Assembly (NCBI RefSeq): GCF_013149275.1
Contig: NZ_JABGNA010000001.1
Coordinates: 558,001 to 622,000 of the forward strand
From: Mucilaginibacter sp. SG564
GTDB taxonomy: Bacteria > Bacteroidota > Bacteroidia > Sphingobacteriales > Sphingobacteriaceae
DNA length: 64,000 nt
Direction of reading: 5' to 3'
Below, piece by piece: positions 1 through 9,555 of the stretch. How positions within the stretch are numbered: position 1 is the first letter of the stretch; each line of letters starts with the position of its first letter. The notes beneath the pieces were generated by a model. The model ran no database searches. It had not been told where the DNA came from and saw only the letters and a program-made list of their open reading frames with translations. Both the position numbers and the translations under genes were made by a program.

Positions 1-383
1 TTAAAATATTAACCGGTGTTGATCCCCTGGCTATGGAAAGCCTGGTGATGGGTGCAGACGGCTGGGTTGCTGGCCTGGTTGATGCTTTCCCTAAAGAAAC
101 TGTAGCCATATACCGCCTGGTTAAGGCTAAACGATACGATGAGGCACTGGCTATATACCGTTGGTTTTTACCGGTATTGGAGCTGGATATCCATCCCAAA
201 TTGGTACAATACATTAAACTGGCAGAAGTGGCAACCGGTATTGGTACCGAAAATGTACGTGCTCCGCGTTTGCCATTAGTTGGTGCTGAGCGTGAAAAAG
301 TTCAAAAGATCATTAACGATGCGCTTGCTGTTCGTCCGTTGTTACCTGTAGGAAGTTGGGGTAAATTAAACGTGGTTGTATAA
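1..383 (+). CDS. DapA-family lyase, C-terminal part (probable hydroxyproline-pathway deaminase)
   Basis: The reading frame is already open at base 3, so the gene begins before the window and only about the last 127 residues are visible. They match the C-terminal half of dihydrodipicolinate synthase/N-acetylneuraminate lyase barrels (GVDPLAMESLVMGADGWV near the start of the visible part); the catalytic lysine lies outside the window. Eleven bases separate it from a 4-hydroxyproline epimerase gene. In hydroxyproline catabolism a DapA-family enzyme deaminates pyrroline-4-hydroxy-2-carboxylate to 2-oxoglutarate semialdehyde, and the neighbours make that role likely. Family call is firm; the exact substrate is inferred from context. 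Confidence 0.85.
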   Translation, partial: KILTGVDPLAMESLVMGADGWVAGLVDAFPKETVAIYRLVKAKRYDEALAIYRWFLPVLELDIHPKLVQYIKLAEVATGIGTENVRAPRLPLVGAEREKVQKIINDALAVRPLLPVGSWGKLNVVV

Positions 384-394
384 CAATAAAACAC

Positions 395-1396
395 ATGGCC
401 AGTAAAACTTTTTTTTGCATAGATGCGCATACCTGCGGTAACCCTGTAAGGTTGGTGGCCGGTGGCGGCCCAACATTAAAGGGCGATAACATGAGTCAAA
501 AGCGCCAGCACTTTTTGAAGGAGTATGATTGGATCAGGACGGGACTAATGTTTGAGCCCCGGGGCCATGATATGATGTCGGGTAGTATCCTGTATCCGCC
601 TCATGACCCGGCAAATGATGTGGCTGTTTTGTTTATCGAAACCAGTGGTTGTTTACCCATGTGTGGTCATGGAACCATCGGAACTATTACCATTGCTGTG
701 GAAGAGGGACTGATACAACCTAAAGTGCCGGGTATCATCCGCATGGAAGCCCCCGCAGGCCTGGTATTGATCGAATATAAACAGGAAGGTAAAAAAGTTA
801 CTTCGGTAAAGCTTAAAAACGTAGCGGCTTATCTGGCAGCAACAGATCTGCAGGTGGAATGCCCGGACCTGGGCATGCTCACCATTGATGTATCCTACGG
901 TGGAAATTACTATGCCATAGTTGATCCACAGCCCAATTTTGGAGGGATTGAGCATTATACCGCCGGGCAACTGATTGCCTGGAGCCAGGTATTACGCAAA
1001 CGTATCAACGAAAAATATGAGTTCGTGCATCCACAGGACCCTACCATCAATACCTGTACACATATCCTCTGGGCCGGGGCTACATTATCCGCCGATGCCA
1101 CAGCCCGGAACGCGGTATTTTATGGCGATAAGGCTATAGATAGGTCGCCTTGCGGCACAGGTACTTCAGCCCGTATGGCGCAATGGCATGCCAAGGGAAA
1201 GCTGCAGGTTGGTGAGCCTTTTATCCATGAAAGTATTATTGGTAGTAAATTTACAGGCAGGGTAGAAGAAGTGGTAAAGATCAATGATATAGATGCCATT
1301 ATTCCAAGTGTGGAAGGCTGGGCAAAGGTGTATGGCTACAATACCATTAAAATAGACGATGACGATCCTTACGCTCATGGTTTCCAGGTGATATAA
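395..1396 (+). CDS. 4-hydroxyproline 2-epimerase
   Basis: A 333-residue member of the proline racemase family, the usual length. Both catalytic cysteines of the two-base mechanism are present: Cys90 in MCGHGTIG and Cys253 in DRSPCGTGTSA. The paralogous trans-3-hydroxyproline dehydratases carry Thr at the second position, so this is predicted to be an epimerase/racemase. It would convert trans-4-hydroxy-L-proline to cis-4-hydroxy-D-proline in the cytoplasm. It lies between the DapA-like lyase and an FAD-dependent D-amino-acid oxidoreductase, the expected next enzyme, so hydroxyproline rather than proline is the likelier substrate. No signal peptide. Confidence 0.88.
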   Translation: MASKTFFCIDAHTCGNPVRLVAGGGPTLKGDNMSQKRQHFLKEYDWIRTGLMFEPRGHDMMSGSILYPPHDPANDVAVLFIETSGCLPMCGHGTIGTITIAVEEGLIQPKVPGIIRMEAPAGLVLIEYKQEGKKVTSVKLKNVAAYLAATDLQVECPDLGMLTIDVSYGGNYYAIVDPQPNFGGIEHYTAGQLIAWSQVLRKRINEKYEFVHPQDPTINTCTHILWAGATLSADATARNAVFYGDKAIDRSPCGTGTSARMAQWHAKGKLQVGEPFIHESIIGSKFTGRVEEVVKINDIDAIIPSVEGWAKVYGYNTIKIDDDDPYAHGFQVI

Positions 1397-1435
1397 CTTG
1401 CTTTATTTTTAAAATCAAAATCTCAAAAATACATT

Positions 1436-2677
1436 ATGACTAAAGTGCTGATTATTGGTGGTGGGATTGTTGGTCTGAGTTCAGCTTATTATTTACATAA
1501 AGCCGGGCACCAGGTTACCGTGGTTGATAAAGGAAATATGACCGACAATTGCTCTTATGGGAATGCCGGCATGATCGTACCAAGTCATTTTATACCCCTG
1601 GCCACACCAGGTATGGTAAGTCAGGGTATCCGCTGGATGTTTAGCAGTAAAAGCCCGTTCTATGTAAAACCTTCGCTCAATCCGGAATTGATATCCTGGG
1701 GCCTTAAATTCCTGAAAAAGGCTAATGCTGAGCATGTGGAAAGATCGGCTATTCCTTTAACAGAACTTTCTTTATTGAGCAAACAACTTTACCAGGAGCT
1801 GAGCAAAGAGCCTGATTTTGAATTTGATTTGATTGAAAAGGGTATCTTGATGTTTTATAAAACCGAAAAGGCTGCCGAAGAAGAAGCTCATATGACTGAA
1901 AAGGGCAGGCAACTAGGCCTGGATATGAAAGTGCTCACACCAGCCGACTGCATAAAGCTGCAACCCAAATTGAATCTGGATGTATTGGGTGCAGTGCATT
2001 ACGGTTGTGATGCGCACCTTTCGCCCAATAAGCTCATGACTGTTTTATTAAAATATCTACGGGCTGTAGGTGTTAATTTGATCGCTAACAAGGAAGTTAC
2101 AAAAATTGAAACTTCAAACGGCAAAGTAAGCCGTGCATGGGCATCTGGAGAAGAATTTACAGCTGATGAATATGTGATAGCAGGTGGCTCATGGTCGCCA
2201 GCCATAGGCAAATTATTAGGATTGAAAATCCTGCTGATGCCGGGTAAGGGCTATTCCTTTAATGTTTCGGATAATGCCGATGTAATGCAGATCCCAGCCT
2301 TATTGGCCGAAGCCCGTGTTGCTATTACCCCCATGAACGGAGGTTTACGCTACGGCGGAACAATGGAGCTTGACCGGATCAATAGCCGGATAAATATGAA
2401 CAGAGTAAAGGGCATAGTAGAGTCGGTACCTCAATATTTTCCTGATCTTAAACCTGTTGTTCCACAGCAAAAAGATATCTGGTATGGCTTCCGGCCAGCA
2501 TCGGCAGATGGGTTGCCTTATATAGGCAGGAGTAATAAATACGCTAATCTGACCATAGCTACCGGGCACGGCATGATGGGTTTAAGTTTGGGGGCGGCAA
2601 CCGGTTTACTGGTAACTGAAGTTATTTCGGGTAAACCAACAACCATCAATATTAATGGCTTTGATCCTAACCGGTAG
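1436..2677 (+). CDS. FAD-dependent D-amino-acid (D-hydroxyproline) dehydrogenase
   Basis: A 413-residue DAO/DadA-family flavoprotein. The N-terminus starts with a dinucleotide-binding fold (IIGGGIVGLSSAYYL, residues 5-19), and the C-terminus carries the second FAD contact region (GFRPASADGLPYIG, then TGHGMMGLSLG). In this cluster it would oxidise cis-4-hydroxy-D-proline to pyrroline-4-hydroxy-2-carboxylate, feeding the DapA-like lyase. It starts 39 bases after the epimerase stop and is probably in the same operon. DadA-type oxidation of other D-amino acids cannot be excluded from sequence alone. Confidence 0.85.
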   Translation: MTKVLIIGGGIVGLSSAYYLHKAGHQVTVVDKGNMTDNCSYGNAGMIVPSHFIPLATPGMVSQGIRWMFSSKSPFYVKPSLNPELISWGLKFLKKANAEHVERSAIPLTELSLLSKQLYQELSKEPDFEFDLIEKGILMFYKTEKAAEEEAHMTEKGRQLGLDMKVLTPADCIKLQPKLNLDVLGAVHYGCDAHLSPNKLMTVLLKYLRAVGVNLIANKEVTKIETSNGKVSRAWASGEEFTADEYVIAGGSWSPAIGKLLGLKILLMPGKGYSFNVSDNADVMQIPALLAEARVAITPMNGGLRYGGTMELDRINSRINMNRVKGIVESVPQYFPDLKPVVPQQKDIWYGFRPASADGLPYIGRSNKYANLTIATGHGMMGLSLGAATGLLVTEVISGKPTTININGFDPNR

Positions 2678-2970
2678 GATAAATTCAAATTCTCATGATA
2701 GTTATCCTCTTATTAGTAGAATTATATTAATAATTTATTTATAATTGTTTTATTTACAATTATAAATATTCATATTTATATATAGTTATTCTATATTTTA
2801 AAATTGTTTAGTTAACAATAAAAGCAAACTATCCGTCAATTTTTAGGGCATTTTTATCCTGATGTTACAATAAATTATCCACTAATAGCCGGATATTATC
2901 TTTTTATGTTTGATTAATGGTTTTTTGAGTTAAATAAATGTAATTTCAGAATGAATTAATTCACAGCAAG
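2678..2970. other. AT-rich intergenic region upstream of AraC gene
   Basis: Very AT-rich 293-base gap with runs of TTTATAATTG-like sequence. It presumably holds the promoter of the downstream AraC gene. I see no clear TAnnTTTG promoter with a paired TTTG, no strong terminator hairpin and no ORF with coding character. Confidence 0.5.
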
Positions 2971-3873
2971 ATGAAAGTTTTACAATTTACCATCCCGTTG
3001 CCTCATGACAAAAGTGTAATAGTGGAAAAGGTTCATCTACCTCATCATTATCCTTATCTACACCGGCATAAAGAGATCCAGATCACCTGGATACGGCAAG
3101 GGGAGGGTACTTTGATAGCCGGAAATAATATGCATGATTATTCGGCCGGTGATATATTCTTTTTAGGAGCCAATTTGCCGCATGTATTTAAAAGCAATCC
3201 CGAATATTTTGCGCAAAACACCAATAAACAGGTAGAAGCATTAACCATCTTTTTTGACCCGGAGGAAGCGCTGGCTTCTTTGTTTAATTTACCGGAGATG
3301 ACCCCGGGCAGGATATTTATGCAACAGCATCAACAAGGGTTTAAGATTCCTGGTGAGAATACAGATGAGATATTGCGAATAATGACCACTTTGAAAAATG
3401 CATCGGGCCCTGATCAGCTTGTGCAGTTTTTATATCTTCTTAAGGGGCTTACTAATCTAAAAGATAAATTAGATCCATTATCCACCTATGGTAATCTCCC
3501 CGGTATCACCGAAAATGAAGGTATACGCATCGGTAAAATCTATAATTTTATCATGCAGCATTATAGCGATCCTATTACCCTGGAGGATGTAGCTAAAGTA
3601 GCCTATATGACACCAGAGTCGTTTTGCCGTTATTTTAAAAAACACACTGGGCATACCTTTGTTTCATTTCTGAATGAGATCAGGATCAACGAGGCCTGCA
3701 AAAAACTGATCGCTCACAAATTTGAAAGCATTAACTCAATTGCCTATAAATGCGGTTTTAACAGCATAACCAATTTTAACCGTGTGTTTAAGTATATTAT
3801 TGGTAATTCTCCGCGTGGTTACCTTGATGCTTATAACAATAACCTGGTAAGTCTTAACAGGGCTGCCAGTTAA
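2971..3873 (+). CDS. AraC-family transcriptional regulator with N-terminal cupin
   Basis: A 300-residue regulator. The N-terminal ~100 residues form a cupin-like ligand domain (LPHHYPYLHRHKEIQITWI, then GEGTLIAG and AGDIFFLGANLPH). The C-terminal ~100 residues are a two-helix-turn-helix HTH_18 domain (ITLEDVAKVAYMTPESFCRYF; INSIAYKCGFNSITNFNRVFK). It lies directly after the hydroxyproline genes in the same direction, so it is a candidate regulator of that cluster, although AraC proteins in this phylum also control distant genes. Ligand unknown. Confidence 0.88.
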   Translation: MKVLQFTIPLPHDKSVIVEKVHLPHHYPYLHRHKEIQITWIRQGEGTLIAGNNMHDYSAGDIFFLGANLPHVFKSNPEYFAQNTNKQVEALTIFFDPEEALASLFNLPEMTPGRIFMQQHQQGFKIPGENTDEILRIMTTLKNASGPDQLVQFLYLLKGLTNLKDKLDPLSTYGNLPGITENEGIRIGKIYNFIMQHYSDPITLEDVAKVAYMTPESFCRYFKKHTGHTFVSFLNEIRINEACKKLIAHKFESINSIAYKCGFNSITNFNRVFKYIIGNSPRGYLDAYNNNLVSLNRAAS

Positions 3874-4023
3874 ACCACGATAGAAAAACTTTTCCTTAAA
3901 AGACAGACAAGGATAGTGGATTATCTGGCTATGATTACATTAGCCTGAACCATTATAACGCTATGTGATGAAGTTTACCGGTATTTCTGTTCAGAAGATC
4001 GTAATAGAACAACTTCCCTCACA

Positions 4024-5751
4024 ATGCCACTTTATAATCTGTTAATGAAAAATATAATCAGTAAAATTTTTGGTGCTTCTTTTATAATAGGATTGCTGTG
4101 TATCGGTACGTTAAGCTCGTTTCGGAATCAAAATAAGCAGAAAGCAACATCCCCGGTAGATGAGCCAACACCCCGCATCGTTAATATTGTCAATTTCATT
4201 CGTTTACTGGAACCCCGTGATGCCGCGATTACCGAGGATGTATTGTACCAGACTGTGGTGAAGCAGGTAGAGATCATGAAGAAGTATAAACTCGGGGGGA
4301 CTTTTTTATTACAATATGACGCGCTGATTGACCCACGGTATCAAAAACTGCTGAAAGCTTTACCCCGCGATTCTTTTGAGATAGGAGCCTGGTGGGAAAT
4401 ACCCCAGCCACAGGTAGAAAAAGCGGGATTAAAATGGCGCGGAAGATATCCATGGGACTGGCGCGCCAATATTGGTTTTTCCACCGGCTATACACCAGAG
4501 GAACGGGAAAAGCTGATTGATGTGTACATGGCCGAATTTAAACGGATCTTTGGTTATTATCCTAAGTCTGTGGGTTCCTGGTTCATTGATAGTTACAGCC
4601 TGAATTATATGTATCAAAAATACCATATTGTGGCGTCCAGCAATTGCAAAGATCAATACGGTACGGATGGCTATACCCTTTGGGGTGGTTATTGGAACCA
4701 GGCTTATTATCCGAGCAAGATCAACTCCTATATGCCTGCTCAAAACGAAAAGAACCAGATCCCCGTGCCGATCTTCCGGATGCTGGGATCTGATCCCATA
4801 CGCCAGTATGATACTGGTCTGGGGACAACCCGCCAGGGCGTGGTAACATTAGAGCCCGTTTACAAATTTGGCGGCGGCGACTCTGCCTGGGTAAATTGGT
4901 TTTTAAAATCATTTACAGAGGATAAGTGTCTTGGATTTAATTATACACAAGCGGGGCAGGAAAATTCGTTTACCTGGGATGCTATGGCTAAAGGTTTTGA
5001 AATACAGATGCCTTTATTGGCGCGATTACGAGATGAGCACAAGATCAGGGTGGAAACTATGGAAACTTCGGGCCGCTGGTTTAAAGAGAAATATAAAGTT
5101 ACACCAGCCACTTCATTCGCGGTGAGTAAAGATATGGAGGGAAGTGATCTGAAAACCGTATGGTTCAATAGTCGTTTTTACCGGATCAATATGTTGTGGG
5201 AAAATGGTACGCTCCGTATTCGTGATCTTCATCTTTTTGATGAAAGTTTTCCCTCTGTTTATACCAAACAAGTAGCAACCTCTAATGAATGCTCATTTTT
5301 TACCTTACCGGTTATTGATGGCTATATTTGGAGTAAACCTGATCAAATAGCTGGCCTAAGATTGAAAGTATTGATTGATGGGCAGGAAGTATTGGTAAAA
5401 GGGAAAGATCCGGTATATAGTCAAACTCAGGCCGGTCACTTACATGTAACCTGGCCCTTAACCTCTGTTAAGGGATCTTTTGAGATGGATATGGACGAAA
5501 AGCGATTGAAAATGAAGCTGGTTAGTGACCATGCTTATACGTGGTATTTTGATATGACTACCGCTGCTAACGCGAAATTGCCCTTTGAAGCAATCCTTGA
5601 TAATCAGATCGCATGTAGTTTTGAAGGTATGGACTATGTTTTTAAACCAATCAGGGGCAGCTTTTCAAAACCTGGCAATGGAGTTTTGTTCCGGTTAAAG
5701 CCCGAAATGAATACTGTTCTTTTTGATCTTTCCGATATAAAGAAGCCTTGA
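4024..5751 (+). CDS. Exported glycoside hydrolase/deacetylase-like protein of unknown function
   Basis: A 575-residue protein. A second ATG at 4045 (MKNIISKIFGASF) begins a typical hydrophobic signal sequence and may be the true start. I do not recognise a named family with certainty. The part from about residue 50 to 330 (VNFIRLLEPRD, GAWWEIPQPQVEKAG, GSWFIDSYSLNYMYQKYHI) reads like a (beta/alpha) barrel of the glycoside hydrolase/deacetylase superfamily; the C-terminal 200 residues look beta-rich. Its neighbour upstream is the AraC regulator; a convergent MFS gene follows. Likely periplasmic, possibly acting on carbohydrate. Confidence 0.55.
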   Translation: MPLYNLLMKNIISKIFGASFIIGLLCIGTLSSFRNQNKQKATSPVDEPTPRIVNIVNFIRLLEPRDAAITEDVLYQTVVKQVEIMKKYKLGGTFLLQYDALIDPRYQKLLKALPRDSFEIGAWWEIPQPQVEKAGLKWRGRYPWDWRANIGFSTGYTPEEREKLIDVYMAEFKRIFGYYPKSVGSWFIDSYSLNYMYQKYHIVASSNCKDQYGTDGYTLWGGYWNQAYYPSKINSYMPAQNEKNQIPVPIFRMLGSDPIRQYDTGLGTTRQGVVTLEPVYKFGGGDSAWVNWFLKSFTEDKCLGFNYTQAGQENSFTWDAMAKGFEIQMPLLARLRDEHKIRVETMETSGRWFKEKYKVTPATSFAVSKDMEGSDLKTVWFNSRFYRINMLWENGTLRIRDLHLFDESFPSVYTKQVATSNECSFFTLPVIDGYIWSKPDQIAGLRLKVLIDGQEVLVKGKDPVYSQTQAGHLHVTWPLTSVKGSFEMDMDEKRLKMKLVSDHAYTWYFDMTTAANAKLPFEAILDNQIACSFEGMDYVFKPIRGSFSKPGNGVLFRLKPEMNTVLFDLSDIKKP

Positions 5752-5774
5752 TTTGAACTATAAATAGTATTGCA

Positions 5775-6977
5775 TTAGTCCAGGTCATTGATGAGGCCTG
5801 GTTCTTCTTTCTTCAGGCGTAGGTTCATAACTATGGGTACGATGATCATATAAACAGCAATGTTGGATAGCCAAACAGCACCTGGCCATTGCTTTTGAAC
5901 CAGAAAATAGATGGAAGAGAAAACCAGTGGACCTATAATAGCAGATAGGCTGATAACAGAGGTAAGCACTCCCTGAAACTGCCCTTGCTTACCTTTTTCT
6001 ACTTGTTTTGTAGCCAGTGATTGCAGGGCTGGGGTGCCTATACCACCAAGGGCGAAGACCGGCATTATCGCAAAAATCATCCAGCTTTGTTTTGCCAAAG
6101 CCATGACCACCAGTGCAAGACATGCACAAGCAAGACCCACAAATATGGTTGGACGATCGCCCATAAGTTTAACCGCGGGCCCGGTGAGGAAAGCCTGCAC
6201 AAGCGCCTGGCAAACGCCAAATGCGCCCAATGATAAACCAATCCATAACCCATTCCATTTAAAGGTGTCGGCGCCCCATAGCGCCCAGCAGGTGCCATAT
6301 ACCTCACCAGAAAAACTGAAGATGAAAAATACTAAGATCAATGGCGCTAACACTTTCATGGAGAAAGCCCATTTCATTGGCTGTAGTGGGTTTAATGCGC
6401 TTAGATCGATCTTCTCTTGCTGAGCTTTGCGCGATTCGGCCAGTACAAATAATGCCAGCAGCATATTACAAGCATTAAGGCCCGCAGCAACGATGAAGGG
6501 GAGCCGTAGCCAGTAATCGCCCAGTAGACCACCGAGAACGGGGCCTATAATAAAGCCAACGCCAAACATGGCATTAAAAACACCGAACCGGCCAGCTCGT
6601 TTATCTTCTGGTGATATATCGGTGATATAAGCTGTTGCAACGGCCATATTGGCGCTGGTAAGTCCGGCGATGGCACGTCCGATCAGTAATAACCAAAGTG
6701 TTGATGCAGATGCCATCAGTACATAGCTGATAGCTGCTCCGCCTAGCGATATTAGTAATACAGGGCGCCGCCCCAGTCTGTCGCTGAGCGCGCCCAGCAC
6801 TGGTGCAAATACAAATTGCATTACTGCGTAAAGTGCGGTTGTTATGCCGATATAAGGAGCTACATTACTGGTGTGTGTCACTTCCCGGAGCAAGCCAGGT
6901 AATATAGGAAATATAAGACCGATGCCAACGGCATCAAGTGCTATGGCAGTGAAAATAACAAAAAGAGGATTCTTCAT
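5775..6977 (-). CDS. TCR/Tet-like MFS drug efflux transporter
   Basis: Major facilitator protein of about 400 residues when started at the ATG at 6977 (MKNPLFVIFTAIALDAVGIG); a longer frame to 7031 adds 18 non-conserved residues. It shows the TetA-type first helix (GIGLIFPILPGLL), the MFS loop 2-3 motif GALSDRLGRRPVLL, and the antiporter motif region GFIIGPVLGGLLGDYW typical of drug:H+ antiporters. It lies downstream of an FAD monooxygenase gene and AraC gene on the same strand, so it is probably co-transcribed with them. Export of a hydroxylated or unmodified aromatic antibiotic is plausible; the substrate is not readable from sequence. Confidence 0.85.
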   Translation of the reverse strand: MKNPLFVIFTAIALDAVGIGLIFPILPGLLREVTHTSNVAPYIGITTALYAVMQFVFAPVLGALSDRLGRRPVLLISLGGAAISYVLMASASTLWLLLIGRAIAGLTSANMAVATAYITDISPEDKRAGRFGVFNAMFGVGFIIGPVLGGLLGDYWLRLPFIVAAGLNACNMLLALFVLAESRKAQQEKIDLSALNPLQPMKWAFSMKVLAPLILVFFIFSFSGEVYGTCWALWGADTFKWNGLWIGLSLGAFGVCQALVQAFLTGPAVKLMGDRPTIFVGLACACLALVVMALAKQSWMIFAIMPVFALGGIGTPALQSLATKQVEKGKQGQFQGVLTSVISLSAIIGPLVFSSIYFLVQKQWPGAVWLSNIAVYMIIVPIVMNLRLKKEEPGLINDLD

Positions 6978-7040
6978 GATAGCATAATAGTTCGTTGACG
7001 ATGATGCCAACGAACTTATTAAAATGTGCAATGGGGTAGA

Positions 7041-8582
7041 TTAGGTAAGTTTATAGTGTGGAGCAGCAAACCAGGTTTCGGCAGCCCGTTGAATTTCTGC
7101 AAGGTCAGGATCCTGATCAGAAGTCCAGGCGATAAACCCATCCGGACGTATTAGTAAGGCGCTTAGGCCTAGTTGTTCTTTTGCCCGGCCCGAAACATAC
7201 CTGATCTGGTTACCGTATTCACCAGCGAGTGTTTTAAGTGAAGCATTCGAATCAAAGTCAAGCAATATTCCCTGACCCTGGTGCATGAATTCGCCAATTG
7301 TAACGCCGTTTTCCAACTCAAAGTTAGGAATGCTACGGCCGAGCAGCGGGTGATTATTACCGAGATTATAATGCGTGTTAATGCCCCATACGCGGCTTGC
7401 AAAGTAGGTGGCGCCATCGCGGGTGTTAATCAGGTCGCGAAAAATTGTGTTAAGTGCATTGGCTGTGGTACCCGGTTTCATGATTGCGATCTGGGCGCGT
7501 GACCAATCCAGCACCTGTGCCCCAAGAGGATAGCGTTCGGTATAATAACTATCCAGTAAGCTTTCCGGCGCTTGCCCGTGAATGGTGGCAGCAAGCTTCC
7601 AGCCAAGGTTCATGGCATCGCCCAGGCCAAGGTTAAGTCCCTGGCCGCCCAAGGGTGAGTGAATATGAGCGGCATCGCCTGCTAAAAATACCCGTCCGTT
7701 GCGGTAGGTTGTGGCTTGCCGTGCACGGTCGGTCCATGTGGTTGCGGTACGCAGGGCACTGATAGTTACATCGGTATTGGAGATGCGGCGCAGCACTTCC
7801 TGTACATGTTCAAGCGTAAGAGGTTTCTTTGAGTGATGGAATGCACCGCCATCAAAATCCTGTAATAGTACGTAACCCGGTTGCGATTGCATATACATGC
7901 CTTTATCTGTCACGTTTCGGCCCGGTTTGAGCTTTTCGGGATCCGTAATATCAAGCAGTGTAGAGTAACCGGTAAATTCCGGTTCGGTACCGGCAAATTC
8001 AAAGCCGCCGGTTTTACGAACCACGCTACGGCTACCATCGCAACCAACCAGGTATTTACCTTGAAAAGATTGCTCATCTGATTGAACGGTAACTCCATCC
8101 GGGGTTTGATGAAAGCCGGTAATGGCCAGCCCGCGTTTGATCTCTACGCCCAGGGATTCCGCGCGACGGATCAACACGGTCTCAAGCTCCTGCATTTCGG
8201 TGATCAAATTGGTATCGGTGGAACTTGGCAGGCGATACTTCCATTGTGAAGTGTCAATGTTGGCATCAAGAAATTGAATGCCGGCAAAGTGACCTCCGGG
8301 GCGTTGTGCGCCTTGTTTGGTATTTTGATGTGGGTTTTTAACGCGCTTATGTAGCTCAAGATCTTTTAGTAAATCACGGCGGTATAACGCTTCAACAGAA
8401 AGCGCGTTAAGCCCCCGGATACCGAAAGGAAGCTGTTTTAGAGGTGAATGAGGATTCTCGGCCTTTTCCAGTATAAGAACTGTGCATTTGGCCAGGGCAA
8501 GTTCACAACCCAGGAACAGACCCACGGGGCCTGCGCCTGCAATAATTACATCGTATATTGATTGATTTTGTGTAGTTTTCAT
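7041..8582 (-). CDS. FAD-dependent aromatic monooxygenase (PheA/TfdB, Rox/PgaE-like)
   Basis: A 513-residue group A flavoprotein hydroxylase. Three FAD/NADPH motifs are visible: GAGPVG (residues 16-21), the DG motif CDGSRSVVRKTGGF (from 181) and the GD motif FLAGDAAHIHSPLGGQGLN (from 299). The ~100 residues after 410 resemble the thioredoxin-like C-terminal domain of polyketide hydroxylases and rifampicin monooxygenases. It needs NAD(P)H and O2 and acts in the cytoplasm. Placement between an AraC regulator and a Tet-like exporter suggests xenobiotic or antibiotic modification, but aromatic-compound catabolism is an alternative. Confidence 0.85.
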   Translation of the reverse strand: MKTTQNQSIYDVIIAGAGPVGLFLGCELALAKCTVLILEKAENPHSPLKQLPFGIRGLNALSVEALYRRDLLKDLELHKRVKNPHQNTKQGAQRPGGHFAGIQFLDANIDTSQWKYRLPSSTDTNLITEMQELETVLIRRAESLGVEIKRGLAITGFHQTPDGVTVQSDEQSFQGKYLVGCDGSRSVVRKTGGFEFAGTEPEFTGYSTLLDITDPEKLKPGRNVTDKGMYMQSQPGYVLLQDFDGGAFHHSKKPLTLEHVQEVLRRISNTDVTISALRTATTWTDRARQATTYRNGRVFLAGDAAHIHSPLGGQGLNLGLGDAMNLGWKLAATIHGQAPESLLDSYYTERYPLGAQVLDWSRAQIAIMKPGTTANALNTIFRDLINTRDGATYFASRVWGINTHYNLGNNHPLLGRSIPNFELENGVTIGEFMHQGQGILLDFDSNASLKTLAGEYGNQIRYVSGRAKEQLGLSALLIRPDGFIAWTSDQDPDLAEIQRAAETWFAAPHYKLT

Positions 8583-8622
8583 ATTGAATTATTTATACAC
8601 AAAACTCCCGAATGTTCCTGTA

Positions 8623-9453
8623 TCAGGATTGTATAAACGCGACAAAATCATTGCTTATAGCCGGTCTTTCTTTTCTGGCTTTTCGCGCGAAGGCAGCTGG
8701 TGTTGTTCCACTGTAACGTTTAAATTCCCTGCTTAGGTGTGGTTGATCCGTATAGCCCAGTTCATGAGCTAAGCCGGTAATGTTGACGTTTGGATTAGTC
8801 CATAATTGGTTTCGTACCTGCTCAAAACGTATCAGGGCAGATACATCTTTAACCGTTTGTCCCGATGATTGCTTGAAGTTTCTTTCGAGGGTACGAACAG
8901 TTGCATGAGCAGCCTCCGCTACCTGACTTACCGGCATAGTGCCGTTTGCCTCTCTCATGGCAACTCCTGCTTTAAATAGCATGCTGCTGGTAGCTACGTT
9001 CGACCGTGCATTCATAAAGTATTGTTTTACCTCGGCTATCGCTTCGTTTATCTTACCTGTTTGAATATACTTGTTTAATGCAGGCTGAAGCTGGGCTATG
9101 GGATGCTCAAATGTACGCACCCCACCTTCACCAGAAGGCAGTCCAAGCAAATCGAAAACCGTCCAAGGAAAGCACCTGATGGCGATAATCTCTAAACGTT
9201 TTTTTGAGTAAAAGTGGGCAGGCTGATTGAGTAGCCCCATCATAAACGGTGATGGTAATGGCTGCAAATCGCCATTGTATGAAATGAAGATATCTCCGAA
9301 ATAAAAAATAATCTCCACATAGCCATCAGGCTGCACTTCAAAACTTGATGGTAATTCTCCTGATTCTCTTATGTTGTACCAAAAGCATTTTATGGTATCC
9401 CGTAGCTCTTCAGGAGGTTCAAATTCTTGGTGCTGCATTTTAGGAGGTGGCAT
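8623..9453 (-). CDS. AraC-family transcriptional regulator (DUF6597-type N-terminus)
   Basis: A 276-residue regulator. The N-terminal part (PPEELRDTIKCFWY, QPDGYVEIIFYFGD) resembles the DUF6597 ligand domain common in Bacteroidota AraC proteins. The C-terminal part is an HTH_18 domain (VSQVAEAAHATVRTLERNFK; ITGLAHELGYTDQPHLSREFK). It precedes the monooxygenase gene by 40 bases on the same strand and is likely its direct regulator. Residues 30-110 have no recognisable enzyme motif. Confidence 0.85.
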   Translation of the reverse strand: MPPPKMQHQEFEPPEELRDTIKCFWYNIRESGELPSSFEVQPDGYVEIIFYFGDIFISYNGDLQPLPSPFMMGLLNQPAHFYSKKRLEIIAIRCFPWTVFDLLGLPSGEGGVRTFEHPIAQLQPALNKYIQTGKINEAIAEVKQYFMNARSNVATSSMLFKAGVAMREANGTMPVSQVAEAAHATVRTLERNFKQSSGQTVKDVSALIRFEQVRNQLWTNPNVNITGLAHELGYTDQPHLSREFKRYSGTTPAAFARKARKERPAISNDFVAFIQS

Positions 9454-9555
9454 ATTTAGGATATATCTGATGCAATTATATCAAAATACGAAAGTTAAAT
9501 TATATAAAAAAGTTAACAAGACGGTCTAAGGGTAACATCGGCTTTTTTATGAAAG

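Noticed and set aside
6034-6423. 129-codon plus-strand frame opposite the MFS gene
   Set aside because: Antisense shadow of a well-supported transporter gene with no family features of its own.
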